NCBI GenBank assembly: GCA_037893245.1
Contig: JBAIAA010000510.1
Coordinates: forward strand, 434,001-498,000
DNA: 64,000 nucleotides
Source of the DNA: Crossaster papposus
Lineage: Eukaryota; Echinodermata; Asteroidea; Velatida; Solasteridae
Direction of reading: 5' to 3'
Shown: positions 1 through 11,300 of the stretch, piece by piece
Position numbering within the stretch: position 1 is the first letter of the stretch
How the letters are laid out: each line of letters begins with the position of its first letter
Program-made: the position numbers and the translations under genes
The notes under the pieces: model-generated
What the model saw: the letters and a program-made list of their open reading frames with translations, nothing else
Databases searched by the model: none
What the model was told of the DNA's origin: nothing

Positions 1-15
1 CATTTTGATAGTTAG

Positions 16-257
16 CCCAGCAAACAAAAACAGGCAAAATGAGATGGCTGTAAATTGGGCTAAAATGTCGGTGAAGGGTTGCCTAACGTGGGAGACTTAA
101 ACAAGTTCAAGGAAATCCCTCAAATAAGAGTATTATTGCTTATAAATATGTGAACGTCAAATGGTTTCTTACACATAATTTTAGTGATTTCCTTGAACTT
201 TGACCACTTTTAGCCCAATTTACGGACGCCAAATTGTTCCCATTTTTGTTTGCTGGG
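16..257. repeat. MITE with piggyBac-like ends
   Basis: The element begins CCCAGCAAACAAAAA and ends with its reverse complement. It is flanked by TTAG (12-15) and TTAA (258-261), which fits a TTAA target duplication with one mutation. The inverted similarity continues inward (TGTAAATTGGGCTAAAA near 49 against its complement near 207), so the whole 242 bp can fold. TTAA targets and CCC-starting ends are known for piggyBac; that assignment is inference. No coding capacity is seen. Confidence 0.7.
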
Positions 258-804
258 TTAAATATTACAATGTTATCATTGTTCATATGATTTCCATTAC
301 GTTTTAATATGGTAACTGTGCCAGTATGCAAGTTGGTAAATTTGAAGCTTATCAATACTTAGGTTTGGCAAGACTACTTGATGATAACCGGAGACAAGGT
401 ACCAACTTAAGGGTATGATTTTTAGCCATTTCGATCGTTACTATGTTGTATGTTATCATAATTATTCAGTCAATTATATGCTTTACAAAATGTTATTGAA
501 GTAAGGGAACTGTAAGTAAATTCACCAAAATAAATTTTGCAAACAAAATAAAAAATCTAAATATGGAAACAAATATATTACACGACAGGTATTAAAGATT
601 TATGCAAGTTAGGCATATTTCCACTAACAATCCAGCTTGGTGACCATCATTTTCGGATTCAGCACCCCAAAATAGCTATTTTACAAACTTCTACTCAAAA
701 GATGCCTCTTCTTGCCCTAGATGAGACCCTTTTTGAAATATCGCCTAGACTATAATAGTTCTTATTGCCGGACAACCATTGAAGTAATAGAAGCAGTTAT
801 ACCC

Positions 805-983
805 AGCACGATATGTGGCAGAGGGGTACCCCCCTCTTATCCCTATACTTTATACGCACTCAACACTATTGTAACCTAACCCACCCCCCCTTGAAACCTA
901 AAAGGAATTCCTGAGATTCCGGGAACACAATGGTCAACACAAAAGAGGGGGGGGGGGGGGGTTTCTCTGCCACATATCGTGCT
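805..983. repeat. Hairpin MITE with poly-G core
   Basis: The left end AGCACGATATGTGGCAGAG is matched by an exact reverse complement ending at 983. The core holds a C-rich and a G-rich run that also pair. No clear target duplication was found. The stretch 262-804 before it holds no recognisable gene. Confidence 0.65.
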
Positions 984-1802
984 TCATATGGAAGCAGTGT
1001 GTTGTTAATCCCCGCTGTTGCAAATCCACGAGTGAAAAGAAATTGAACAATTGGCTACCGAACTCGTTGTGAAATTCTATAGACGTCGACGGTCGGATGG
1101 AGTTGGAGTTCGGGGCGGAGTCAGCAAAGCAGAGCTTTTCATTGGCCAAGAGCTTAATGACCGTCTTACGTACGTGCAAAACGCATGAACACTAATAAGA
1201 CTTAAGAGTTTTCATGGTGGAAACATCAATAGGATGAAAGGTTTGCGGTAACACCATATGGGTTGTGGATGATGCTGAGTTCAGTGGACCATTGAGGTAG
1301 GCGATTCTGGAATAGGATACGCGGCAGATTCTGACAGGATGCTAAAAGATGCTTGGTAGGATGCTGGGGTAGGCTGTGTGTGCTCATTGAAGCATATGTC
1401 AGAGGGATGGTGGAACAGCTTGAACATCAAGCACAGTACCAAAGGTATACATGCATAGGGGACCCTAAGTACGTGAACAGCCTTTTACAACCATTTACAT
1501 GGACAGCTAGGCAGAGAGTCAAAATATAATCCGACACAACTTACTCTATTCAAGAGTTTCGTCTAAAAAATACTTTTATAAAAACATTAATTCCATCTCA
1601 AGACTTGAAGAGCCTGTTTCCATCTGTCACAGAACCTTACCTTGTAAATCTCGTTCTTGCGTTAAGGTCTCTCTTTGGCTGTCCTGTCGAAAGCGAAGAT
1701 GAGTTGCGGTCGTTGTGAGGAATGAAGCGCGCGCTCTTGCCTTAAAAACTTGCCAGTGATTTCCTAAGCAGTGACTGAGGAACGTTGCCCGGTTTCTGAT
1801 TG

Positions 1803-2412
1803 GCCCCTAGTGCGCTGTCAATTACACACCACTGACCGTTTAATATTCATGAACGGGAGTTATGTTAATGTAGTTGCAGTCACCGACACTGTGAAATGAA
1901 CACATCTTATTGGTGGACATTTTATAGACGTCGATGACATGTTCAAACGCGTGTCCCCTAGTGCGCTGTCAATCACGCACCACTGACTCGTTTAAAATTT
2001 ATGAACGGGAGTTATGTAAATGCAACTTTTAGTCACCGACATTGTGAAATGAACACATCTTATTGGTGCACGTATTATATATGTCGGTGACACGTTCAAA
2101 AGCGTGGCCCCTTGTGCGCTGTCAATCTCGCACAACTGACTCGTTTAATATTCATGAACGGGAGTTATGTAAATGAAACTTTCAGTCACCGACACTGTGA
2201 AATGAACACATCTTATTGGTGCACGTATTATATATGTCGGTGACACGTTCAAAAGCGTGGCCCCTTGTGCGCTGTCAATCTCGCACAACTGACTCGTTTA
2301 ATATTCATGAACGGGAGTTATGTAAATGAAACTTTCAGTCACCGACACTGTGAAATGAACACATCTTATTGGTGGACGTTTTATAGACGTTGATGACGCG
2401 TTCAAACGCGTG
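1803..2412. repeat. Tandem array, 152-bp unit, four copies
   Basis: Each unit starts CCCCTAGTGCGCTGTCAAT (later units CCCCTTGTGCGC), runs through a GAACGGGAGTTATGT block and a GTCACCGAC block, and ends in GTTCAAACGCGTG. Starts fall near 1804, 1955, 2106 and 2259. The matching array in P2 has three units. Confidence 0.85.
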
Positions 2413-2639
2413 CTTTGTGATTGACACTCACAACTGACCAATGAAAGGAAGACAGATGAGATTCGATGGTTTGCATGGCGAAAAGGCAATGGAGGTTCGA
2501 ACTTAGACCACGTGTACGTGTAGCGGTTTGCATTTTTTTCTTCGGCAGTCAGCTATGCGTAAACGAATATTCATAGTAAACAACAATGGCAACTAATCTA
2601 TTATTTAAAAAAATCCAAAATAACCCCTGTCCTTAACTA

Positions 2640-2715
2640 ACTCGCCAATAGCCTATTTGGTCGAGAGGTGAGCTATGGATCGAAAGGTCTGTGGTTCGAG
2701 TCCGACTGTTGTTAA
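2640..2715 (+). repeat. tRNA-derived SINE head or tRNA-like sequence
   Basis: An A-box-like block (TAGCCTATTTGGTCGAGAGG) and a good B box (GGTTCGAGTCC) are correctly ordered and about 40 bases apart. The anticodon arm does not pair well, so it is not called a functional tRNA. A near-identical copy lies at 53290-53365 in block P2. Confidence 0.5.
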
Positions 2716-3364
2716 CGTTTATCGTTTTCTTCGCCAATTTTCTTGTGGAATATCTTAACCAGAGAGCAAGGCTAAAGGAAAAACCGGGTTAGATAGATAA
2801 GTGCCTTGACAAATATTTTATTGTTACTTCCCCAATGAAAGACCACTCGAACCACTGACTTGTTGAGTGACTAACTATGATTGGTGGATAGAAACATGAC
2901 GTAAACCGGTCGTGATTTGTTCAGTGTTCAGTTTGTGTTGTATGTAGAGCCCCTTTATGAAACAAACACTAGCCAAGATATTATTAAAGGGAACCTATTA
3001 TACCAAAAGATTAAGAAAACAAATTGTCGAGTTCCATGATCTTACGCTCTACATTAAGTTTTAAAAATACTATTTTGCGAATGTTTTGAAATGTTGTTAA
3101 ATTTAATGTTGATGGTAACGCATTTATGGGATTTAATGTCAAAGCCGCTTGAACACTAAAGTTATCATAATGTGTTTCTACTGATTTGTAGTTCACTGCG
3201 GTTCTGTTTGTTTGTTTGTTTTTGTTTTGTTTTTAAGGGGGGGGGGCTTCATTATTATTATTATGTTACTTACTTAATTTAGCACAAGAGATGCATACAG
3301 TTATAAATGGTTTAGCCTCAGATATAATGTTTAACTGTTTGGGAGGCGCCCAAAAAAACACGGG

Positions 3365-3465
3365 CTTCTAAACTTGTAACCTTTTTAACTGAGCAAGGCA
3401 TTTTTGTTCAAAGCCAAAGTTGTGCTTAGCAGCTCAATGAAACTGGCCCCTAGAGCTTTGGAGGA
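3365..3465. repeat. Half copy of the GCTTAGCAGCTC MITE
   Basis: The sequence GTGCTTAGCAGCTCAATGAAA plus the preceding ACTGAGCAAGGC block match the right half of the MITE at 9083-9302. The duplicate lies at about 54010-54105. Only one end of the element is present. Confidence 0.5.
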
Positions 3466-4169
3466 AATACAGACCGGAAATGAAGTCACGTACCAGACAA
3501 AATGAACTTGATGAACTCTGCGCATGCGGCCCCTGCACACCCGGGTCACTCCAATATTGACTCTAACTGGTTCGTCGCGAAACTCGGCGGTTGTCGAGCT
3601 CAAATGCGACCCAAGAACACACCACCTATAATATTATAAAATATACGTATTGACCTATCTCATCTCAGCCACGATAACCAACCACACATGTACATGTACT
3701 TGCAACAGACTTGCAACAACCAAAATATATTTACATATTACATTTTTACCTGTTTTTATTCTTGCTGGTTTACGGTCACACACGCCCGGATCCACCGCTT
3801 GAAAAATAGCTATATACAATACAATTCTTATACTTTTAGCTTGTCTATGTTTATGACTATGTTTATGTTTGAATATTATCATATGTTTTGATATTTGATT
3901 CAATTCAATTCGCCTTACAAACTTAAATAATGTCTTATGCATATTGTACATTACAATATGCATAATGTGGTGATGTACACTTCAGTATTTAAACTTTTAC
4001 TTCCGATTTGATTGGAAGCGTATTCACCACAAACCATCATATTAAGATACTACAATCTTAAAATGTTTAGTTAGCATTTGTTCTCTATCACTGTGAAAAT
4101 AGAAATAAACTGTAAAAAGAACTAGAGAATTCCTTCTTTAACTCCTAAACCAGGACAATTAACATAAAC

Positions 4170-4286
4170 ATGGTATGCCCTATTGACCGTCTTTACGATG
4201 AACACTTCAAATCATTAACTGATGCGGTATTGGCAATCATCCCAACAAATATCTTTACTTTTTACAGCGTTTGCTGCCATCCCTGA
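4170..4286 (+). CDS. Possible 38-residue small ORF, duplicated
   Basis: I do not recognise this ORF. It starts MVCPIDRLYDEHFKSL and ends CCHP before TGA. The paralogous position 54830-54946 in block P2 keeps the same frame, start and stop, with four substitutions, two of them synonymous. That is weak evidence for selection. It could equally be the first exon of an unseen gene or a chance ORF. No signal peptide or domain is visible. Confidence 0.15.
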   Translation: MVCPIDRLYDEHFKSLTDAVLAIIPTNIFTFYSVCCHP

Positions 4287-5017
4287 ATAAATTTATGAAC
4301 ATTTTGCACGATTGGAACAATTTGGGATTGATCAATATTTAATTATTGTCAATGATTAATGTTAATCGCCTTGGAATTTGAAAACGAAACAACCAGGTAT
4401 GAAAGCATTTCTATTTTACCGACCTTGAGACAGGCGAAAAACAGAGATCAAAACCTGTGATTGATTTGGGTTGAGAAAAAAGATGCTCTGAACATTCCTG
4501 TCTGACTCCCGAAGGCGATCGAGCGCTTGAAAAAGCGAACAAGCTCCAAGATCAAATAATAAATGATCCAAACTAAGTATTTCCAATGCTTAGTATTTCA
4601 ATATATTTACAAAAAAAACATTAAATGGGATACAATGAACGATGAATGTTTATCTAAAAATCCATTCCGAAAAACAAACAACAATAAATGAACTGTGCAG
4701 CGTGGTGACCGCGAATGACTAGCACACCTTAAAACATGCACCTTAAAGGACATTCCCTAGCACCCTTCGTGGACCACTGCACACTAATACCTGATTTGCA
4801 TAAGACAAGCACCATTTCCAATAACGATCTCACACTTCCGATTAGATAATAATTGTCTTTTATATCAGTGCCAAAGATAATTTATCTTTCCCCAATCTTG
4901 TTCAGCACCTTGGCGATCTTAATAGGGCTAATTTTTGAGAGTTGTATGTCCAGGAAGTTGATCGTAGTTTGGGATTTTTATTTGTTTTTGTTAACAAAAA
5001 TTATTACCTTTTTTTTC

Positions 5018-5130
5018 TTCCGAGATTAAAAACGGATGACGCATAAACACGCCACGAGCTAGGCCAGAAATGTCTGTCAGCAGCCTCGGCTCGGTGAATG
5101 TTACAATAATCCCGGCGCGAACTGGTTAGG
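5018..5130. repeat. Internally deleted copy of the TTCGCGCCGG MITE
   Basis: The sequence ACGGATGACGCATAAACACG through GGCGCGAACTGGTTA matches 8796-8992 and 55677-55877, but about 85 bases of the middle are missing. Confidence 0.65.
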
Positions 5131-7079
5131 TCGTTGGAAACTTTTTCTTTTATTAATTTGTGGTTTGGAGGTGTTTTTGTTGTTGCCCCTAAGGGAAAAC
5201 AAAAACAACCAAACTTGCAACTCAATGTGCTTTAAGGTGCGAAGCGGAACTGGGCACAGGGCATAGTGGAGACAACTGCAAAATATTAGATAATGGGTGA
5301 TTTTTTTTTTCAGATTTATTGATATTTGTAATCTTTGCTATGCCTAATAACTACATTTGATTAAGAAATATTATGGAAATAGTCGAATGAAAGTGTTTTT
5401 ACAGGGGAAAACAATTGACAATTTTTCATATCATGTTCAAAACTCAAAATTTCAAAGTCCTTTTTCTCAACATTTTACTTTTGCGACATTATTGATAATG
5501 TCCGATTGAAGCACAACATACAGTATTGTAGGGAGGATTTTATTCTCTTTTCTGATACCCGACAATTCTCATTTCAACCTCTGCCCAGTTCCGTCTTATT
5601 TTGCCAAAACCCCTCACTAATGAGCCCATAACAAATGTGTGGTATAATGGCATCCCAGCTGCTATGGACTGGGGGTGAGGGTGGGGTAGATACTTCTGCA
5701 GGGAATTGGTTACCATGATGTTGTCATGATTGATCATAACATCATGAGTATCGATATGCACCCTCGCATCTATCTATCAGTAGATTTGTCACAGTATTAA
5801 GTACCTTTTATTAACATGCGATTTAACTAACAATTTCATTAATTGTTTTTTATTATCATTGTGAACATTCATTTTGATATGTTTTTATTGCTTTTAAAGA
5901 TGGGAAACTGGGTAAAAACAAAGTGGAGGGGCGTTTTTTGTGGTAACAACCGATGTATGCAGTAAGCTGCTCATCATACGAAAAAAGAAGAGGCATCGGT
6001 TAAATCTAAAGCATTCAAATTTACAAAGAGGTGAATAACAAATGTTTTTCTATTTTTGCAGATTTTCAATCTGAAGAAGTCTGGTGCCAGGAGAGAGGAG
6101 TCCGTATTACCCACAGTTGTCTCGACACCAGACTTCAGGTTGGACTTTATTTGTACATCATAAAAAAAACAATTGAAATTACTGTTGCTGTCACCACTGA
6201 CGCCACAAGTGAAAACTTTATCTAAAATGCAATTTTACAATTACTTCTAGACAAAAATTTTCGCCTTTTTTTTTTTGGGGGGGGGGGGGGAGGGGGTGAC
6301 CTTATTGGTTTCATCTTGTGTTTTTCTGATAATAATACATTTCTCATTGATTTTAGATATCACATGCAGTCAATTGTTTTATTTGTAATTTATGACCATT
6401 TTGGTAAAATAAATACAAATTTTAATACAAATTAAAAAAGTCGAATTTAGTCAATTAAAAAACACAATATTATGTCGCTATTGTTATATACATAGACGCA
6501 AAGCCCACAGCGCCAGCTTTCATTTGGTATATAATGGAGCTCCATAGCCCCTTCGGTTCTGGAGATATGACATGTTTGCATATTGATTACTTCCTTGGAG
6601 TTAAAAAAACACAACTGAGAAAACAGGCTTTGAAGTAGTTGGCTCTGTATGCAGCGCGCGCCGGCCGCCAATGCGTGTGACGCTGCATAATTACGTGATG
6701 TAACAGAAACTTGACCAATGAGTTAGCGATTATTCATAAACATCATGCGATTATTCACGCGAAAAATCACACGCGCATGCAAATTGACACAATTCCGGTC
6801 GAAATTTTCCGAGCGATTATGCAAGTTAGCCAAGACGACCTATTCGAAGGTCATGGCGAAGGTTAAGGCTAACCCCTTACAATATTAAAACATGTCCCAT
6901 ATTGTTAATTTTTGCCAATTTTAATAAAAATGCAAGGCTAACCCCTATTAATGTTTAATTTCTCAAAAAAAGACAAATTTGGGCCAATTTTATACAAATG
7001 CAAGGCTATATAACACCTTACAATTATTTTTTTTCAAAAAAATACATTTTTGTTCAATTTAAATAAAATTAAAAGTGAA

Positions 7080-7170
7080 CAAAGAAATTGGCAAGGCGGG
7101 ACTCGAACCTGCGACCTCACGATTCCCGTCCGGTGCTCTACCAACTGCCCTAAGTTGATGGTCTCCCAAA
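7080..7170 (-). repeat. tRNA-like SINE head, minus strand
   Basis: On the minus strand there is an A-box-like AGTTGGTAGAGCACCGG and a B box GGTTCGAGTCCCGCC. The anticodon stem is mispaired, so this is a decayed copy. The P2 counterpart (59075-59165) is better preserved. The surrounding 6880-7080 region consists of degenerate AT-rich repeats of an 'AAGGCTAACCCCTTACAAT' phrase. Confidence 0.5.
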
Positions 7171-7321
7171 TTGTCAGTATCTATGTTTGAGGGCGCTAAT
7201 CAGAAGTCATAAACACCAGAATTCCGTGTAGCCAGGGATCACATCCATTTTTACGATACAACCTTGGAAGCGACATTGTGGGGATCACTCAATGAGTATA
7301 CGACTATTTATCTTATAATAT

Positions 7322-7391
7322 ACAAATAAACCACAAGGGAAACTGAATGTGCATATTTACAGAGTCAGTTTCCCTTGTGGTTTATTTGTGT
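7322..7391. repeat. Perfect 25-bp stem-loop
   Basis: ACAAATAAACCACAAGGG and seven more bases pair exactly with 7365-7391 across an 18-base loop. The P2 copy near 59325-59412 keeps the arms with several changes and a larger loop. It is probably a small MITE core. Confidence 0.6.
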
Positions 7392-7808
7392 AATTTTAAG
7401 AAAAATTCAAGGCTAGCCCCTTAAAATTTAAAAGTTTTCCAAAAATTCTAATGTTAGCCAATTAAAAACAAAAATGCAACACTAAACTCTTACAATTTTG
7501 AACATTACCTCTATTTCCAATATACCGGACTTGTGCCAACTCTAGTAGTATTAGGTTTGTAAAAATTGAGTTTTAACTGCAAACCTCAATCACACTTAAT
7601 AATACAAAGATACACACAATAATTCAGTTTCATGAAAAGTTATTAAAATTTCTAATTTTCTTGTGTATACAGTAATTAACAATCACAAAACAAAAATCTA
7701 AAATCAGCTCAATGGCTGAATGCTTATCCGTAGTACAATGTATACAGATTAATGCTACAATTATATGAAAAAAAAGAAAAGAAATTGGGAAAATTACACA
7801 TCAGTTTG

Positions 7809-8162
7809 TAGTCTTGGTTGCAAGACGTCTAATCGCGGTATCGTAGGCTGCCTATGTGGGCTTCCTCTAAGCGTAGACCACGCCATGACCTTCGAATAAT
7901 CAACAATCGCTCGGAAAATTCAAAAAAGCAGAATTTTGTCGCATTTGCATGCGCGTGTGAGGTTGCGTGCATAATTACGTGACGTAACTTATACTTAACC
8001 ATGTTACGTCACGCGAATATACGCGTAACGTCACTAGCTTGTGCACATTTTCAAATCTATTCGAAGGTCATGGTGTGGTCTACGTTTTACGTTAAAGGGT
8101 GCTTGCATCGGCGGCCTACGCGCGCTGCATACCGCGATTAGGACGTCTTGCAACCAAGACTT
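7809..8162. repeat. MITE, TAGTCTT ends, 9-bp target duplication
   Basis: The left end is TAGTCTTGGTTGCAAGACG and the right end is its near reverse complement. The flanks ATCAGTTTG at 7800-7808 and 8163-8171 are identical 9-bp direct repeats. Inner segments also pair (the GACCACGCCATGACCTTCGA block against its complement). Nine-base duplications with long inverted ends are typical of Mutator-like elements; that family call is inference. Absent from P2. Confidence 0.8.
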
Positions 8163-8751
8163 ATCAGTTTGCAACATTTGGCTCTTAAACAACAACAATT
8201 TTTGTATCTTTACGGGTAACTTCTCTAACTACAAGGTGTCTCTCAAAAAACGCAACAGTTGCTAATGCCGTGATTATAGGAAAACCCAATATTATAACCG
8301 TACATAATAAGAAAAAACAACAATATAGGTAATTTTCAACAATCAGTCATTTGACTGATTATCTACATTGGTTTATCTTTTTTTTCTTCTAGACGACAAA
8401 CCAGATGAAATAAACAAGGGGTGACCAGTACGATCTTTAATCCATGTAAGCTTTTTATAAGGCCAAATAAAGAATATATCGTTTCTCATCCTCGCGTGGA
8501 TCAATTTTGTGCTGCAACAACAGTTTTTAAATAAATAAAAAATGACAAAAATCTTCACTTCGGCACTTTTCTACCAATCCTAATTCTTCTTTTTTTGTAG
8601 TGTTTCAGAGCAGTAGTGGAGTCTTATTATTATCATATGACACGACCCTATAAGCCAAAAAGCAATCTAGACCAGAAACTAGTTTTGGTTTTTACCTGCG
8701 CTAATCATTCGCTAGGTTATTTTAAAAATGAATGTAAATTTTCCTGGGTGC

Positions 8752-8992
8752 TTTAACCACTTCGCGCCGGATGTCGTATATAAACGCAAAGTTCCCCAGA
8801 TTTAAAACGGATGACGCATAAACACGCCACGAGCAAGGCCGGAAATGTCTGTCAGCAGCGAGCAAGGCCGGAAATGCGTGGGTGTGCTTCCCGGTGCTAT
8901 CGGCCTGAACCCGCCTGGGATCGAGTTTCGTTAAAATAATCCCGCGCGTCGGCTCGGTGATGTTAAAATAATCCCGGCGCGAACTGGTTAAA
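8752..8992. repeat. MITE with TTAACCA(C/G)TTCGCGCCGG ends
   Basis: The left end TTTAACCACTTCGCGCCGG mirrors the right end (reverse complement TTTAACCAGTTCGCGCCGG). The internal body is shared with 5018-5130 and 55677-55877. No coding capacity. Confidence 0.65.
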
Positions 8993-9082
8993 AACCATTT
9001 GAGTAGAAGTTCTATCTTTATGATAGACTATGTTCACATGATTTCGTATGACTAAACACCACTGGATAAGACTTTTATCCAA

Positions 9083-9302
9083 GGGCCAATTTCCTGGCGC
9101 TGCTAAGCACAAAACAAATTGCTTTGCATTAAATTATTCCTTGGCAAAAAACAGGGTTAATACAATATTGTTTGTGACTGATACTCAGCTTCTTTTTGCA
9201 TAAAAAGCACAATCAGTTTTGGCTGGTAACCTGTTTTTACTGAGCAAGACTGTTTTGTGCTAAGCAAATTTGTGTGCTTAGCAGCTCCAGGAAATTAGAC
9301 CC
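9083..9302. repeat. MITE with GGGYCYAATTTCCTGG ends
   Basis: The left GGGCCAATTTCCTGGCGCTG and the right end read in reverse (AGGGTCTAATTTCCTGGAGC) are inverted repeats that continue through CTGCTAAGCACA. Half copies lie at 3365-3465 and about 54010-54105. Confidence 0.65.
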
Positions 9303-9379
9303 TGGATTTTAAAAATCTAATACAAATGGAGGTTTAAGATTTTAACCTAAACGGTCCCGAATTCTCTGATTTAAATACG

Positions 9380-9645
9380 ACTTCTAAGGGGGTGGGGGAT
9401 AAAGAAGTGCAGTGGGGGACAAAGGGGTGGGGGGGGGGGCGAAGGGGTGGGTTGTGGAGAAACGAAGGGGTTGAGTTGGGGAGGGACGAGGGGGTGGTGT
9501 TGGGGAGGGACGAAGGGGTGGGGTTAAGGAGGGACGAAGGGGTGGGGTTGGGGAGGGACGAAGGGGTGGGGTTGGGGAGGTACAGAGGGGTGGGGGAGGG
9601 ACGGAGGAGAGGGGTTAGGGAAGAGGGGTTTAGGGGGGCACGTAG
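9380..9645 (+). repeat. G-rich minisatellite
   Basis: Tandem units of about 27 bases, based on GGGGAGGGACGAAGGGGTGG, carry many G runs of four or more on the plus strand. An open frame of 91 codons through it is a by-product of the repeat and is not annotated as a gene. A diverged, shorter version is at 59636-59700. Confidence 0.85.
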
Positions 9646-9959
9646 CCAGAAATGTTTCCCTGTTTAAAGGAAACATGCAGTCTAACATTTTTATTACGCA
9701 ATTTGTGTTTGAAATTAATAGATTTATGTGTAAAATTATTTTTAATGTAAATACAAAGCAAAACTGGTTCTAGTGTACGTTTAGAGTGGTAATTTGCCGT
9801 CAAAAAATTGCCCTCCCCCCTTTTTAATTTCGGGGCCACTAAAAATGAGTGACGTAAACCGAGGCAGAACCCGGACAAATATTCGATAGTCGGTATACGC
9901 GACGTCTAGGTACGAGACGAGTTTGCGTGGCCATGTACGCACCCAACCAGCGTGAAACT

Positions 9960-11300
9960 GGCCGCGTATTCGACTAGAGAATACAAAAATTACTTTGGTA
10001 ACTGCAGATGGCAAGGCCCTATTCTCCATTGGGCGTGATGGTGATGGTATACCTAGATGGTATCCTGGGCTATAATTTTATGATAAAATACAACTGTCAT
10101 CTAGATGTGGGTAAGGCAGAAATGAAACTACATGACCTACCCACAGCGTGCACAGCAACTACACAAACACCAGCAAAATCATGCCGCATCACTGCATACA
10201 CTACTGTGAGCGTTCCACCAGGTGGAGTGCTACTGTTACTGGGTTAACTTGAAATAGAATCGGGGCTTACGGGACTGGCTGTAGTTGAACCAACGGCTAA
10301 TTTGATAGAGAAGCATGAGATGATAACCCCAGGTCATTGGTATACACCGACAGCGGAAAGATTCCCATTTCAACCTGACAGAAAAAACATGCCACACTTT
10401 ATACGAAGGTACCAACGTTGCTTTACCTGTGAGCTAATATAATAAGCGGTGACAAATGTAGACCATTGTGATTGATGTAAGAGCTGCAACTTTACAAACA
10501 GATGAATTACTACAGAATCAGCTTACAATAACACCAATTCCATGCCCTCTCATCCGGATGACCTGTATAAGAGATGCAGCGTTCATCTTGAAACTGAGCA
10601 GCGGCAACAGCTTGCTACATTACTGCGGCAACATTGTGATGTATTTGCAAATTCATCTGAAGATTTGGGCAAAACAGCCGTGTATCAACATAAAATAAAC
10701 ACCGGTGATGTACCCCCAATCCGTCAGCGAGCTCGCCGACTACCAATCCACTAAAGAGTGGAATCATCTGAAGAAGTAAACAAGATGTTAAAGAGGGGAA
10801 TTATCGAACCGTCTGCTAGCCCATGGGCATCACCAATAGTACTGGTAAAGAAGAAGGACGGCAGCATCAGATTCTGTGTGGACTATCGTAAACTCAACGC
10901 CGTGACAATAAAAGACTCCTACCCGTTGCCGAGAATAGACGACTCCCTTGACACACTGGCCGGTTCCACTTGGTTCTCAACTTTGGACCTGCAGAGCGGC
11001 TACTGGTAAGTTGAGATGTCTGATGACGATAAGGAAAAGACGTCATTTGCAACAGACACAGGGTTTTACCAGTTCAACGTTATGTCGTTCGGACTCTGCA
11101 ATGCACCCGCCACGTTTGAACGACTGATGGAAAAGTGTTGAACGGGTTGCAATGGCAAACGTGCCGTATATACATCGATGACATCGTACCCTATGGCTGC
11201 AATTTTTAACAAGCAGTTTGGCGACTTGAAGAAGTATTAGTTCGACTCGAGACAGCTGGGCTGAAACTAAGCCCAACAAAATGCCATCTATTTCAACGCA
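9960..11300 (+). pseudogene. Ty3/gypsy pol fragment: protease end and reverse transcriptase
   Basis: This is a decayed retrotransposon polyprotein. The end of an aspartic protease region is readable (LGYNFMIKYNCHLDVG near 10072-10120), followed by a linker and the reverse transcriptase. RT motifs in order are [20 protein letters not shown] near 10790, the DYRKLN block near 10880, [10 protein letters not shown] near 10980, the FGLCNAPATF block near 11090, and an IYIDDI catalytic box near 11171. Several in-frame stops and shifts interrupt it (for example after LPIH at 10752 and after GYW at 11007). RNase H is missing: recognisable pol ends near 11300. No LTR pair or gag could be delimited. Confidence 0.85.

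Larger units (their letters stand above)
1195..9667. repeat. Segmental duplication, copy P1
   Basis: This 8.5-kb stretch is collinear with 51996-59737. Both start at a shared AAGACTTAAGAGTTT motif and both end after a G-rich array in a CCAGAAATGTTT(T/C)CCTGTTT motif. Identity is high by eye, with small indels. P1 has extra sequence at about 7400-8370 and 8590-9380, largely MITEs. P2 has an extra insertion at 57.1-58.4 kb. No conventional gene is recognisable; contents are a 152-bp tandem array, tRNA-like SINEs and MITEs. Stretches of P1 not covered by other entries (2715-3365, 3470-4169, 4290-5015, 5135-7080) show nothing I can identify. Confidence 0.9.

Noticed and set aside
1000..1179. Minus-strand frame of about 80 codons next to the hairpin MITE
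   Set aside because: Composition is exon-like but no family, no clear splice sites, and its tail is MITE sequence.
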